Under the pieces are notes generated by a model that saw only the letters and a program-made list of their open reading frames with translations, was not told where the DNA came from and made no database searches. Positions 9,776-19,049 of a DNA stretch of 64,000 bases are shown piece by piece; position 1 is the first letter of the stretch, and each line of letters begins with the position of its first letter. This stretch comes from Nitritalea halalkaliphila LW7 (GTDB lineage: Bacteria; Bacteroidota; Bacteroidia; Cytophagales; Cyclobacteriaceae), in assembly GCF_000265075.1 (NCBI RefSeq), contig NZ_AJYA01000021.1, positions 46,008-110,007 on the forward strand. The letters are read 5' to 3'. Position numbers and translations under genes: made by a program.

Positions 9776-10858
9776 TCAATCCTGCAGGGCAATGCGTACT
9801 TTTTGACCAGCTTTCAGCTCATCGGAAGCCCTCATGAGTAAAACATCGCCCGCTTCTAAATCGCCGAAAACTTCTGTTTTACCCGCTTTTGAAATTCCGG
9901 TACGTACGTCTACCCACTCCATTTGGGTATCCCGCACGCGGATAACAAACTTACGCTCTAGGGTAGTTGCTACAGCTGCTGACGGCACCACGAAGGAAGG
10001 CTCTTCCCGCGCTAATTTTAACTCCACTGTAGCATACATACCCGGCAGAATCTGACCCTCCGCATTGTCAAATGTATACTCCCAAGTTTCTGTGCGCGTC
10101 TGTGGATGAATGCTGCCCGATTTACGCGCCAGTCTCGCAGAAAACTCGCTTTGGCGCAAGCCGTCCACCCGAAAAGTCAGTTCCTCTGACTCGGGAAGTG
10201 CCTGCACATAAGCTTCGGGAACATGCACGCGCAGACGTAAAAGATCCGGCCGCTCCACGACAAGGAGTCGATTTCCATTCTGCCGAGAAGCAAAATCCCC
10301 TGGGTCTACCCCGCGACTGGTCACTACCCCGGTAAAAGGAGCCCGAATGCGCAGGTACTCCTGCTGCTCGCGGTAGCTTTGGGCTAACAGCCGGGCCGCC
10401 TGCCAGCGTGCACTGTCGGCCTGGGCTTGGCCCCGCAGAGTGCTGAGTGCCACCGCTGCTACTGTCCCCTCTGTGCGAGCAGCTTGCAGGGTCCTACGGT
10501 ATTGCTCCTCCGACGCGCGATACCGTGCTTCCGCTTCCAAGAGGCGTGCTTCTGCCTCGGCCGTCTGACTTTTCACTTCTGGGGCATCTAGGAGCAAAAG
10601 CTCTTGTCCCTTTTGGACACGATCTCCGATATCCACCTGCACGCGCTGCACATAGGCATCGACTTTTGTGTAAAGCTCCGCCCGCTCATAAGGCAAAAGC
10701 TCTGCCGGCAGCCGAAGTGTGATGGCCACAGCTTCCTTTTTTAGTTGAAAAGCTGCGCGAACATCCTCAGGTGTATCCTGCTGCGGTGCATCTGTCTGAC
10801 ACGCCATCAGCTGGAGGAGGAAAAAACAAGTAAAAAGGGAATAAATAGATTGCTGCAT
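9776..10858 (-). CDS. RND efflux periplasmic adaptor (membrane fusion) lipoprotein
   Basis: Adaptor subunit linking an RND pump to an outer-membrane channel. From ATG 10858 the protein is 360 residues and begins with a lipoprotein signal (MQQSIYSLFTCFFLLQLMAC, lipobox LMAC). A lipoyl-like half-motif (VQRVQVDIGDRVQKGQELL, about 65-85), a coiled-coil hairpin rich in Ala/Glu/Arg (about 85-160), and the second lipoyl half IRAPFTGVVTSRGVDPGDF follow, then beta-barrel and membrane-proximal domains. The frame is intact. It starts 5 nt after the pump stop and is the last gene of the TolC-pump-adaptor operon. Substrate is not evident. Confidence 0.92.
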   Translation of the reverse strand: MQQSIYSLFTCFFLLQLMACQTDAPQQDTPEDVRAAFQLKKEAVAITLRLPAELLPYERAELYTKVDAYVQRVQVDIGDRVQKGQELLLLDAPEVKSQTAEAEARLLEAEARYRASEEQYRRTLQAARTEGTVAAVALSTLRGQAQADSARWQAARLLAQSYREQQEYLRIRAPFTGVVTSRGVDPGDFASRQNGNRLLVVERPDLLRLRVHVPEAYVQALPESEELTFRVDGLRQSEFSARLARKSGSIHPQTRTETWEYTFDNAEGQILPGMYATVELKLAREEPSFVVPSAAVATTLERKFVIRVRDTQMEWVDVRTGISKAGKTEVFGDLEAGDVLLMRASDELKAGQKVRIALQD

Positions 10859-10862
10859 ACGA

Positions 10863-13800
10863 TCAGGTATTATCTTGGTAGTAAACACTCGCGGTATCGG
10901 TAGGGTGAAGGGAAGGACTTTGATAGGGCCGCTTGCCAACGAAATGATGGTAAACCAGCGGCAGGAAAAACAGGGTGCTGACTAGGGAGAAGAGTAGTCC
11001 TCCGATCACCGCTACACCGAGCGGTGCGATCTGATCCCCACCTTCACCGAGGCCCAAGGCCATGGGGCTCACACCGACGATCATAGTCAGACTGGTCATC
11101 AAAATCGGGCGCACACGATTTTCAGCAGCTAAGCGGTAGGCGGAAGAAGCTCCGCTCTTTCGTAAATCTTCCGCTCGTGTGACGAATAAAATAGCATTGG
11201 CCACGGCTACTCCCACCGCCATAATCATCCCCATATAGGACTGGATATTCAAGGTGTGTCCAGTGAGTAAAAGTAGCAAGAGCGAGCCTGCCACCACAGC
11301 TGGAACTAACATAAGGATAACTGCCGCCGCCCGAAAAGACTGAAAACTCGCTGCCAGCATCAGCACGATAACTACGATGGCGATAAATAGGCCCAGCTGC
11401 AGCTCGCGAGTGGTCTGTCCGAGAAGATCCACCTGCCCCTTCTGGACGATTTGAACCCCCGGAGGCAAATCCCCTAGTGCTACGATGGCTTGATCCAATC
11501 GTTTTACCGCTCTTCCTAAATCTGTAGCATGGGTATTCGCAGTGACGGTTACATAACGCTGCTGGTTCAGGCGATCATAGGCAGCAGGCGTTTTCAAGGT
11601 CTCAAACTGTGCTACGTCACGTAGAAAGACTTTTTCACCGCTCCGACTTGTAATGGGTACCAGCTCCACATCCGCCTGGTCCGCCACCAAATACTGGGGA
11701 TACTCCACTTGCACCTGGTAGGCCACCGCTGACTCAGGGTCGCGCCAATAATTAGGCTCCGTAAAACGGCTAGAAGAAGTGGCCGTCACCAAAGCCTCCG
11801 AAATTTCCTTTACCGTGAGACCGAGCTGCCCAGCCTTCACGCGGTCGATCTGAATTTTTAGGGTAGGGTAATCCAGTGGTGTAGCCACCTGCACATCACG
11901 AAATACAGGGTCTTCACTGAGGTGCTGGCGCAAATCCCGGGCGACCGCATAAGAACTAGCCAGGTTTTTCCCTAAAATAGCCACCTCTATCGGGTTATTG
12001 GCCCCGAGGTTCAAAACCTGGTCTACCAGGTCTCCCGGCTCGAAAGAAATTCGCGCCTCTGGTAGCTCCTCGCGCACCTTTGCACGCAGCTGCTCCTTAA
12101 ATGCTTCTATTCGTATACCTGCCCGCTTTTTTAAATTGATCCGCGTAACGGATTCATGCGGACCGCTGGTCCAAAGGTGAATCAAGTTGACCGGAAAGCT
12201 AGAAGGCTGCGTACCGACAAAGGCCGAGCTGATGTCGATATTTCCAGCGCTACCACCTCTTCTGCCAGTGCCAAGAGCTTCTGAGTAGCCTCCTCGGTGC
12301 GCTCTAAGCGCGTACCCGTGTCCAGACGTAAACGCACTACCGCCTGTCCTGCATCCACTTTCGGAAAAATATCCAAGCCAATAAGTGCAAATCCACCGAT
12401 AAAAAGCCCTGCCGCAAGGAGAAAATATAGGGATAGGGTACGCACATGATGCTTATCAAAGGTCTGGAGGCGATGCAGGTACCGCTCCCGAAAACGGTTA
12501 AACCGTGGCGACTCCGCCTCGGGCCCATGCGCCTTCATCAGCCATACTGCCAAAACAGGCACTAGGGTCATCGATATCAAAAAGGAAGCTATCATCGCGA
12601 AGCCTACCGCCAGAGACATGGGTAAAAACATCCCTTTAGGCACCCCCGACATAAAAAAAGCCGGCGCGAAAACCGCCAATATGCTAAACAGAATCAATAA
12701 CTTCGGCGTGACGATTTCCTTACACCCTTCTAAAATAGCGGGAACCCTTTTTTTCCCATTTCCAGATGCCGATGAATATTTTCGATGGTGACGGTAGCCT
12801 CATCTACGAGTATCCCGATAGCTAAGGCTAATCCTCCTAGAGTCATGATGTTAATGGTTTGACCGACAAGCTTAAGCAAAATAAGAGAGCTCAACAAGGC
12901 GATGGGGATGGTGAGCACCACGATAAGCGCCCCTCTTCTGTCACCCAAGAAAAGTAAGACCATAAAACCGGTCAGCAGGGCGCCAAGCCCTCCTTCGAAA
13001 AGTACATTGCGCAGTGAATAAATCACATAGCCAGACTGATCGAAGGCATAAGACACTTGGATATCGTCAGGAATGGCGGCCTGCATGCGCGGAAGTGCCT
13101 CTTTAACATTTTTTACCACCTCCCATGTGGAGGCATCGGCACGCTTCGTGACAGGGATATAAACAGAGCGCGCACCATTTACGAGGGCATAGCCAGTCGT
13201 CACATCCGAAGCTATCTCTATCTGGGCTACATCTTTTAAAAAAACGGCAGGGCCATGACCAATAGTAAGCGGTATCGTTTCAAAATCAGCGATGCTTTCC
13301 GCCACTGCATTGGTAGGTGTCAGCAGCATCTCATCTCCTTGGCGTAAATTTCCCGCAGGCTTATAACATTATATTGAGCGAGGGCTGCCACCACCTCATC
13401 GGGGCTAAACGCATAGCGCTGCATTTTTCAGGATCTAGCCTCACGATCACTGACTTCGCACTCCCCCCGAAAGGAGGTGGTGCAGAGACGCCTGGCAAGG
13501 TGGAAAACATAGGACGAACATTAAACAGCGCAAGGTCAGAAATCTCACCTAAGGTGCGTGTCTCCGAAGAAAAAATGAGTTGCCCCACCGGCACAGATCC
13601 AGCATCAAAACGCGTAATAAAGGGAGGTACCGTTCCAGGGGGCATAAAGGCCCGAGAGCGATTAACATAACCTACCACCTCGGCAGCAGCCTGACTCATA
13701 TCCGTGCCTTCATGAAAAATGATTTTGATGAGTGCATTACCCTGCACAGACTTCGACTCCACTGTTTTCACTCCTGTGACGTACAGGAAATGATACTCGT

Positions 13801-13998
13801 AATAATTTGTCACAAAAGACTCCATCTGATCAGGCGAAAGCCACCATAAGGCTGCGCCACGTAAATGGTAGGCAATCCAAAGGTGGGGAAGATGTCGATT
13901 TTCATCGACCGAATGGCCAGAAAAGAAAAAACAGCGATGGCCAGTAGGGCGACCATGACGGTTAGGGGCTTTCGAAGAGATCCTTCTATTAGTTGCAT
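10863..13998 (-). CDS. RND-family inner-membrane efflux pump, five frame breaks
   Basis: Proton-driven resistance-nodulation-division transporter of the AcrB/CzcA superfamily. The pieces join into one protein of about 1046 residues, the usual RND length. N-terminal start is [20 protein letters not shown]; typical landmarks are [50 protein letters not shown] (TM4 with acidic residues) and [20 protein letters not shown]. One-base losses are inferred near 13836-13842, 13401-13406, 13357-13361, 12748-12754 (A-run) and 12243-12252; each restores family sequence across the junction. All five are consistent with the total length becoming divisible by three. The motif [13 protein letters not shown] resembles heavy-metal or HAE1 pumps, so the substrate stays open. 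Confidence 0.88.
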
Positions 13999-14001
13999 AG
14001 C

Positions 14002-15367
14002 TTATTCGGATAAAGAGGCGAGAAATAATGTGACATCCCCACGGACTGCGGCATAATACAAGAGTGCCTTCCACATCTCCACCTTAATTTCGATACTTTC
14101 TGCCTCTGCCTGAGCAAGGTCAGCTTGACCTTGGATGAGGTCATTCGCTTGAATCAAGCCCGCATCATAGTTGGCCCGCAAGGACCGAAAGCTGTACTGT
14201 GCCGCCTCCACATAACGGGGAGCGATACGAGCCGCTTCCACCGCATGCGAAAGTGTCGCCACCGCTACCGTTCTGTCTTTTTCAAGTGCACGCTCCACCT
14301 GCAACTCATAAACTTCCGCAGCAGAAATTAGCGCTTTTTGGCGCTGCATCAACTTAGAAGTTCTCGAAAATTGCAGCAGGGGTAGCACCACTTGGAAGCC
14401 CATCCCGTAATTGTACTTGGAAAATGCCAGGCCATCGGTAGGAGAATCAAAACCGCCCTCAAAAAGAATGGAGGAGCCGCGTGCAAAGGCTGTCGCCCAA
14501 AAGTTTAAATCAGGCAGCAGAGAGCGATTTAATTCGGTCTGAAGGGATTGAGCGAGCTGCGTCTGCGTGCGGGAACGCTGCAGCAGGGGGTGACCTTCTG
14601 GATTTACTTCCGAAGGCATAGCTAGAATTCGGTCTAAAGAGGCATCGATGTGGATCACTTGCATATCGTCTCCAAGTAGTTCGCGCACACGAGCACGGGT
14701 GGCAGCTACATTTTTCTGAGCCTGCAAAAAAGAAATGGAAGCACGCGCAAACAAGGCATTAAACTGCGCAGAATCGACCGCAGGACGCAAGCCATTTTCT
14801 ACCAAGACACTGGAAAGCGCTAGGTTATCCGCGTAGCGCTCTTTATTTTTTTCGGCAGCCTCTACCCTAGCTACCGCCGCCCAATAGTTTAGGTAAGCTT
14901 CTATAAACCGCACCTGGTGCTCTAAAAGCGTCAGCGCTTGCTCCTGCTGCGCGAGCTCTTGGCTGAGGACGCGCCGATTGAATGCGGCTCGAACGCTTTC
15001 CAAAAGTAAACGGTGTCCAGTTCATCAGCAGGGAGGCCGCAGAACCAAACACCATGTCGAAAGAATTTTCCAAAACAGGTGGCCCAGAAATGGGTAAGAC
15101 CAAATTAGGCAAAAACATGCCCGTAATGTTATTATTAGTAGAGTAAATCAGTTGATAAGAGCCATCTAAAGTGGGCATAAGCGCCGAACGCTCGTACTGC
15201 ACCTGCCGGCGCGCTGCCTCAAGTTCGAATCCTTTCGCACGTAACTCAGGGTAATTCGCCGTGCTTAGCTCTACAAGCGTGCGAAGCTCTCCCTGAGCAC
15301 TGAGGGTAGTACTACCGCAAACTAAGACAAGCAGCAGCAGGCTAGTTTTCAAATAATTTTTCAACAT
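14002..15367 (-). CDS. TolC-family outer membrane efflux protein, one-base insertion
   Basis: Outer-membrane channel partner of the RND pump. It begins [20 protein letters not shown] with a cleavable signal peptide ending near LSAQG, and shows the repeated long-helix pattern of TolC ([24 protein letters not shown] segments and a second, similar half near the C-terminus, [20 protein letters not shown]). The frame changes at 14997-15000 within an A-run; removing one A gives [20 protein letters not shown]. Restored length is 454 residues. Only 3 nt separate it from the pump, so it heads the operon, downstream of an AraC-type regulator. Confidence 0.88.
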
Positions 15368-15532
15368 AGGGACTCAACAAGCAAGGGGAATGATTAGCTT
15401 GTACAAAAATAAGGGAACCTTTAGGAGGTCTTGTGGTAAAATCAATCCGCAAAATGGTAAAAATGAAAGGCTCGCTACAGCCTAATCCTATTTTTCAAAA
15501 GATTTTCAGGCATTCCTCTGGCCGTTCACGTT

Positions 15533-16385
15533 TCACTGATCGCCAAAATAGCGTGCTCGATATTGATGAGGCGTCTCCCCTGTATGCTTTTTGAAAAACT
15601 TGACAAAATAGGATGCGTCATTAAAAGAAAAATAATCAGCGATCTGGTTAATGTTTTGATCGGTATGCAGAATAACCCGCTTTGCTTCCAGCACAAGCTG
15701 TGCGCTTATGTGCTCGGAGGCAGTGCTGCCTGTTTTCTTTTTGCAGGCCTGATTTAAATTTTGTGGAGAGGTCTGTAATAATGCCGCATAAGCCGCCACT
15801 CGATGCAGGGGCGGATGCTGCGTGGCCAGAAGGCCCAGAAAGCGGTCACAAAGCGGTTGCTCCACACCTGACTGCGTTCCCGTCCGTAGCTGCAAAGCTA
15901 TTTTGGCAAGCAAGACAGACAGATATCCTTTAATGAGTGTCTCTTGCTGCGGAGTGGGTTCTTGCGCGCTATGCAAAACATCCGCTAAAATAGGCCCAAC
16001 GAAAGGGTCCTTCCAATCCGAAATACGAGTTAAATCGCCCAACTGCTGGATCTGTTGGAGTAGCCTCCCTTCCTTTATAGGATCGATATAGGCTTCTTTA
16101 AACATCAACACGAAGCCTTTAGGAATAGCAGTGAACTGCCAAAAATGCAATTGACCCGGCTTTAGAAAGAAAACATCCGGAGCCTTTATTTGAAATTTCT
16201 CCGTCTCCACCAGTGAAGCCCTCCCCCTCTGCCAAATAAATGAGTTCATAATAACCCTCATGCGTATGCGGCTTGGTTTTTTTTATCAGTGGCTTAAAGC
16301 GGGAAATTTTGAAAAGTTCCTGCTTTTCTAACTTGTTAATGCTTCGAATAAGTGATTCTGCCTCCATAGCAGGTACAAGATGCAT
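15533..16385 (-). CDS. AraC-family transcriptional regulator, one-base insertion
   Basis: DNA-binding regulator with an N-terminal cupin-like sensing half (HTHEGYYELIYLAEGEG with cupin His/Glu pattern, then FLKPGQLHFW) and a C-terminal pair of helix-turn-helix motifs (about 185-283) ending DYFSFNDASYFVKFFKKHTG and ETPHQYRARYFGDQ, the classic AraC signature. The frame changes at about 16207-16213, where one base appears extra; the sensing and DNA-binding halves then join into 283 residues. It lies 165 nt upstream of, and on the same strand as, the TolC-pump-adaptor operon, so it probably regulates that operon; the ligand is unknown. Confidence 0.87.
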
Positions 16386-16468
16386 ATTTTCTATCTGATT
16401 TCACATCAACTACCCCCTTTTATGACCTTCGAAAAGAAAGAAATGCCTCGTAAGCAACGAGAACACCT

Positions 16469-17778
16469 CTATTCCTCCACTCCGAGTACTTCCAATAAGC
16501 GCTCGTTATCTGCATGGGCAGCAAAACGATTAAATTCTAAAAAGTAACCCCCAGGATCTGTGCCTACGAAAGCTTCATAACGCCCCTCACTACCTACATA
16601 CTTATTTTGATGCAGCGGGAAAGGAGAGGTAGCCTGCACATACGCATACCAGCTTCCCAGTCAGCCACTAGCAGGGCCATACTCGCCCCTTTTTTTTCAG
16701 TAAAGCGATGCATACCCCGACGCTCATCTACTAAACCAATATACCCAGTTTCAGAAGCTTGATACACATGGGCCCATCCTTGATCCACGCGTAAAGGCAG
16801 ACCGATCGTTTCGGTATAAAACAAGGCAGCCTCCTGTAAATCTTCGTAGTACATCCAGTATACTGCACCATAAAATCCTTTACGCGAGGTGCTGCCCACA
16901 GAATGCAGCTCTAAAGGAGCATAGCGCCGCAGTTGCGGCAAAAGCACCTCATTTTCAGGATGCTGCTTAAAGGTCTCAAACTCTAAAAGGTATCCCTCAG
17001 GATCCACAACCACAAACCCGTCGTGAGCTGCACCCTCCTTTGGCTTATACGGATACTTGATCTCCACCCCTTCAGCCTGCAGGTAGGTATACCAGTCAGG
17101 AAGAGCATCAGTAAGCAAGGCTATGGCCACCGTTTTCGGTTCATCAGACTGATGACGACCTATAGTCGCATCTACCAGGGTAAGAAAGGCGTCCTGTGCA
17201 ATACGAAAGGTCTGCGCAAAACCATAATCCGACACTTTTTCTAAACCCAGCAGTTCCCCGTAAAACTGCTCTGCTGCGGGCAAATCCTCGTAGTACAGGA
17301 AAATATTCGTTCCTTGTATTCCGAAATCGGGTAGACTACGAAAAGATGAATTTGTGGCCAAAAGCGTATTCACATATGTAGTAGGATACCCCAATAAACG
17401 TCCAAAGCGCCGCGCCACTTGTTCCTCTTCCAACTGCTCCTGGTGCTCTTTTAAATCCAAATACGCAGCTAAAGCATTCCCCTTATAAACGAGCAGCACT
17501 TCTCGGTCTGCTCCCGCCCCTGTGGGAAACAAGAGCGTGCGAATCAGAGAAGGCTCTCGGTAAAGCTCAACCCCTGCCTCTTCCGCCATACGCGTAGCTT
17601 CCTCCCAGATTTCATCTAGCTCCGAAGGGGTCATAGGCGCACTTAAAGCGATGGGCTTAACCTCTGCCGCTACCATCTCCATAAACGCGGAAAGTTGACC
17701 CAGCCGTTTAATCTTTTCTGCATCAGACTGACAGCCTAAAACCAAGAAACAAAGCAGAAGAGGTAACAAGTAGTTCAT
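16469..17778 (-). CDS. Exported lipoprotein with two VOC (glyoxalase-fold) domains, frame break
   Basis: The protein begins MNYLLPLLLCFLVLGCQSD, a lipoprotein signal with lipobox LVLGC. After an alpha/beta N-terminal region (about 20-135) come two tandem vicinal-oxygen-chelate modules: the first around GTNIFLYYEDLPAAEQFYG to VVVDPEGYLLEFETF, the second from GAVYWMYYEDLQEAALFYT to VGTDPGGYFLEFNRF. The frame breaks near 16651-16655 (VADWEAGMRM should be VADWEAWYAYVQATSPF), one base lost; the true stop is at 16469-16471. Restored length is 436 residues. VOC domains are usually cytosolic, so an exported pair is unusual. No catalytic activity can be assigned. Confidence 0.8.
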
Positions 17779-17935
17779 AGGGACTAGAGTTTCTGCTCAA
17801 GTTACAACATTCGCCTAAAATCCTCCAGCACTTCGACAAAAGAAATACTGGAAGAAATAAATAAGACGCTAAGGTTCACCGCCCCACTCCTTTCTTCCAG
17901 TCAGTGGCTCGCCACCCCCCTAATGGAATGCCGAT

Positions 17936-18802
17936 TTATTCCGCACCCTGCTCTGGGAAAGCCACATGGATCTTGCCCTCGAACGGATCTAAGATAAAGA
18001 GAGAAGACTCCCGAATGATTTGATTGCCTAAAAGCACCTTGGTTTCGAAATTTCCCTCCATTTCCTTTAAGAGTGCACGCTTGATACGATGGCCAAGGAA
18101 ACTGTAATCACTCACTATCTCTTCCTTGCACTCCAATGCAGATACCGCTAAGGTCGTTAATTTAGAAGCTTCTACCTGCTGATCAAGGGATACTGGCTGC
18201 TCCATAAACGCTTCTTGTCGGTAAACTGTGCTAAGCAAACTAGCATTGCGAGAACTGAACTGAGCGCGCGTCGCGGAATCGGAATCAGAATCGTCTTTTA
18301 AATCCACCACGATGTAGCCCGGCGCCCCACGGGTGTCGAAAGCCAAAGAAACAGCCCCTTCAGGTGCTTTCATATTTTCTTTACGCACCGTAACCTCTTG
18401 TTTTTCTTGATCGAAACTCCACGCTAGCTCTTGAATAATATGCAAGCCTAGCAGACCATCATAAGCAAAAAAGTCGAAGAACCCATCTTCGACCCTGGCC
18501 ACCACTGCCTCCACAGAGTCCAGGCGAACACCTCCCACTTGAAAATCGAGTAAATAAACCACGTCACTAGGAACACCATTCATATTGACCTGACGATGCG
18601 GACGCAACCCCTGCTTGTTGACGAAATCTTCCTGAATAAGGGTCACCTCCGAATCCGTAGCGAAAGATAAGGTGGCAGGAACCCCCGCCGCTTGAACATC
18701 CAGAACCAGTTCCTGCCGCTCATTAAGCGAATACGTGCTTGGCTTGTGCTCCTTACAAGCTACACAGGCGACCCAAACAGATAAAAACATTAATTTACGC
18801 AT
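17936..18802 (-). CDS. Retropepsin/pepsin-like lipoprotein with degenerate active sites
   Basis: 288-residue lipoprotein (MRKLMFLSVWVACVACKEHK, lipobox VACVAC). The pattern resembles the two-lobed aspartyl-protease-like proteins of Bacteroidota: lobe 1 has GVPATLSFATDSEVTLI where DTG would be expected, then YDGLLGLHIIQELAWSFD, the usual GxLG-h-h-x-x-h element; lobe 2 has GYIVVDLKDDSDSDSATRAQ and VLLGNQIIRESSLFILDPFEGKIHV, the matching LGxxxL...hD element. Neither lobe keeps a D-T/S-G triad, so proteolysis is doubtful and a binding or inhibitor role is possible. The fold assignment is inference from pattern. It follows a hairpin-rich spacer behind the sortilin-like gene. Confidence 0.6.
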   Translation of the reverse strand: MRKLMFLSVWVACVACKEHKPSTYSLNERQELVLDVQAAGVPATLSFATDSEVTLIQEDFVNKQGLRPHRQVNMNGVPSDVVYLLDFQVGGVRLDSVEAVVARVEDGFFDFFAYDGLLGLHIIQELAWSFDQEKQEVTVRKENMKAPEGAVSLAFDTRGAPGYIVVDLKDDSDSDSATRAQFSSRNASLLSTVYRQEAFMEQPVSLDQQVEASKLTTLAVSALECKEEIVSDYSFLGHRIKRALLKEMEGNFETKVLLGNQIIRESSLFILDPFEGKIHVAFPEQGAE

Positions 18803-18819
18803 AGCATAAAGAAATTAGC

Positions 18820-18839
18820 GGGCTGCCTCAAGGCAGCCC
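18820..18839 (-). terminator. Strong hairpin upstream of the retropepsin-like gene
   Basis: Perfect 8-bp stem GGGCTGCC / GGCAGCCC with a 4-nt loop, 11 nt after a short open frame on the minus strand. The following sequence is only moderately T-rich (GCTAATTTCTTT), so termination is likely but not certain; it ends 18 nt before the next ATG. Confidence 0.5.
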
Positions 18840-18849
18840 AAGTGAAACA

Positions 18850-19017
18850 TTATTTAGAATTATTGCCTTTTTTCACCGTAATCGTAACCGAGCAGTCGGA
18901 GCAGTTTACATTGACCGAACTAGATCCCGGCTGATTGGTACTTGGGTAAAAGTACCCTCCTTCCGTACCTAAAAAAGAACGGAATAAAAAAAGCAGCCCA
19001 AAATTCTTGGGCTGCTC
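18850..19017 (-). other. Cryptic short open frame between two hairpins
   Basis: An open frame of 55 codons with no ATG, GTG or TTG at a usable position. Its C-terminal part reads like real protein (GGYFYPSTNQPGSS, then VNVNCSDCSVTITVKKGNNSK split over residues), with two cysteines three residues apart. A purine-rich GGAAGGAGG lies inside a nested inverted repeat: outer GGTAC/GTACC (18937-18941 and 18965-18969), inner GGGTA/TACCC (18944-18948 and 18953-18957). A one-base error, common in this window, could hide the start. It may be a small exported peptide, a regulatory RNA, or chance. Confidence 0.25.
18985..19016 (-). terminator. Rho-independent terminator of the sortilin-like gene
   Basis: Perfect 10-bp stem AGCAGCCCAA / TTGGGCTGCT with a 5-nt loop and a seven-T run on the minus strand, 33 nt after the stop codon. 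Confidence 0.88.
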
Positions 19018-19049
19018 TTAAATTCGCATGCAGTTACTTCTATGAAACC

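Noticed and set aside
15217..15232. tRNA T-arm-like sequence TTCGAATCC
   Set aside because: It lies inside the TolC coding frame with no acceptor or anticodon arms; no tRNA gene was found in the window.
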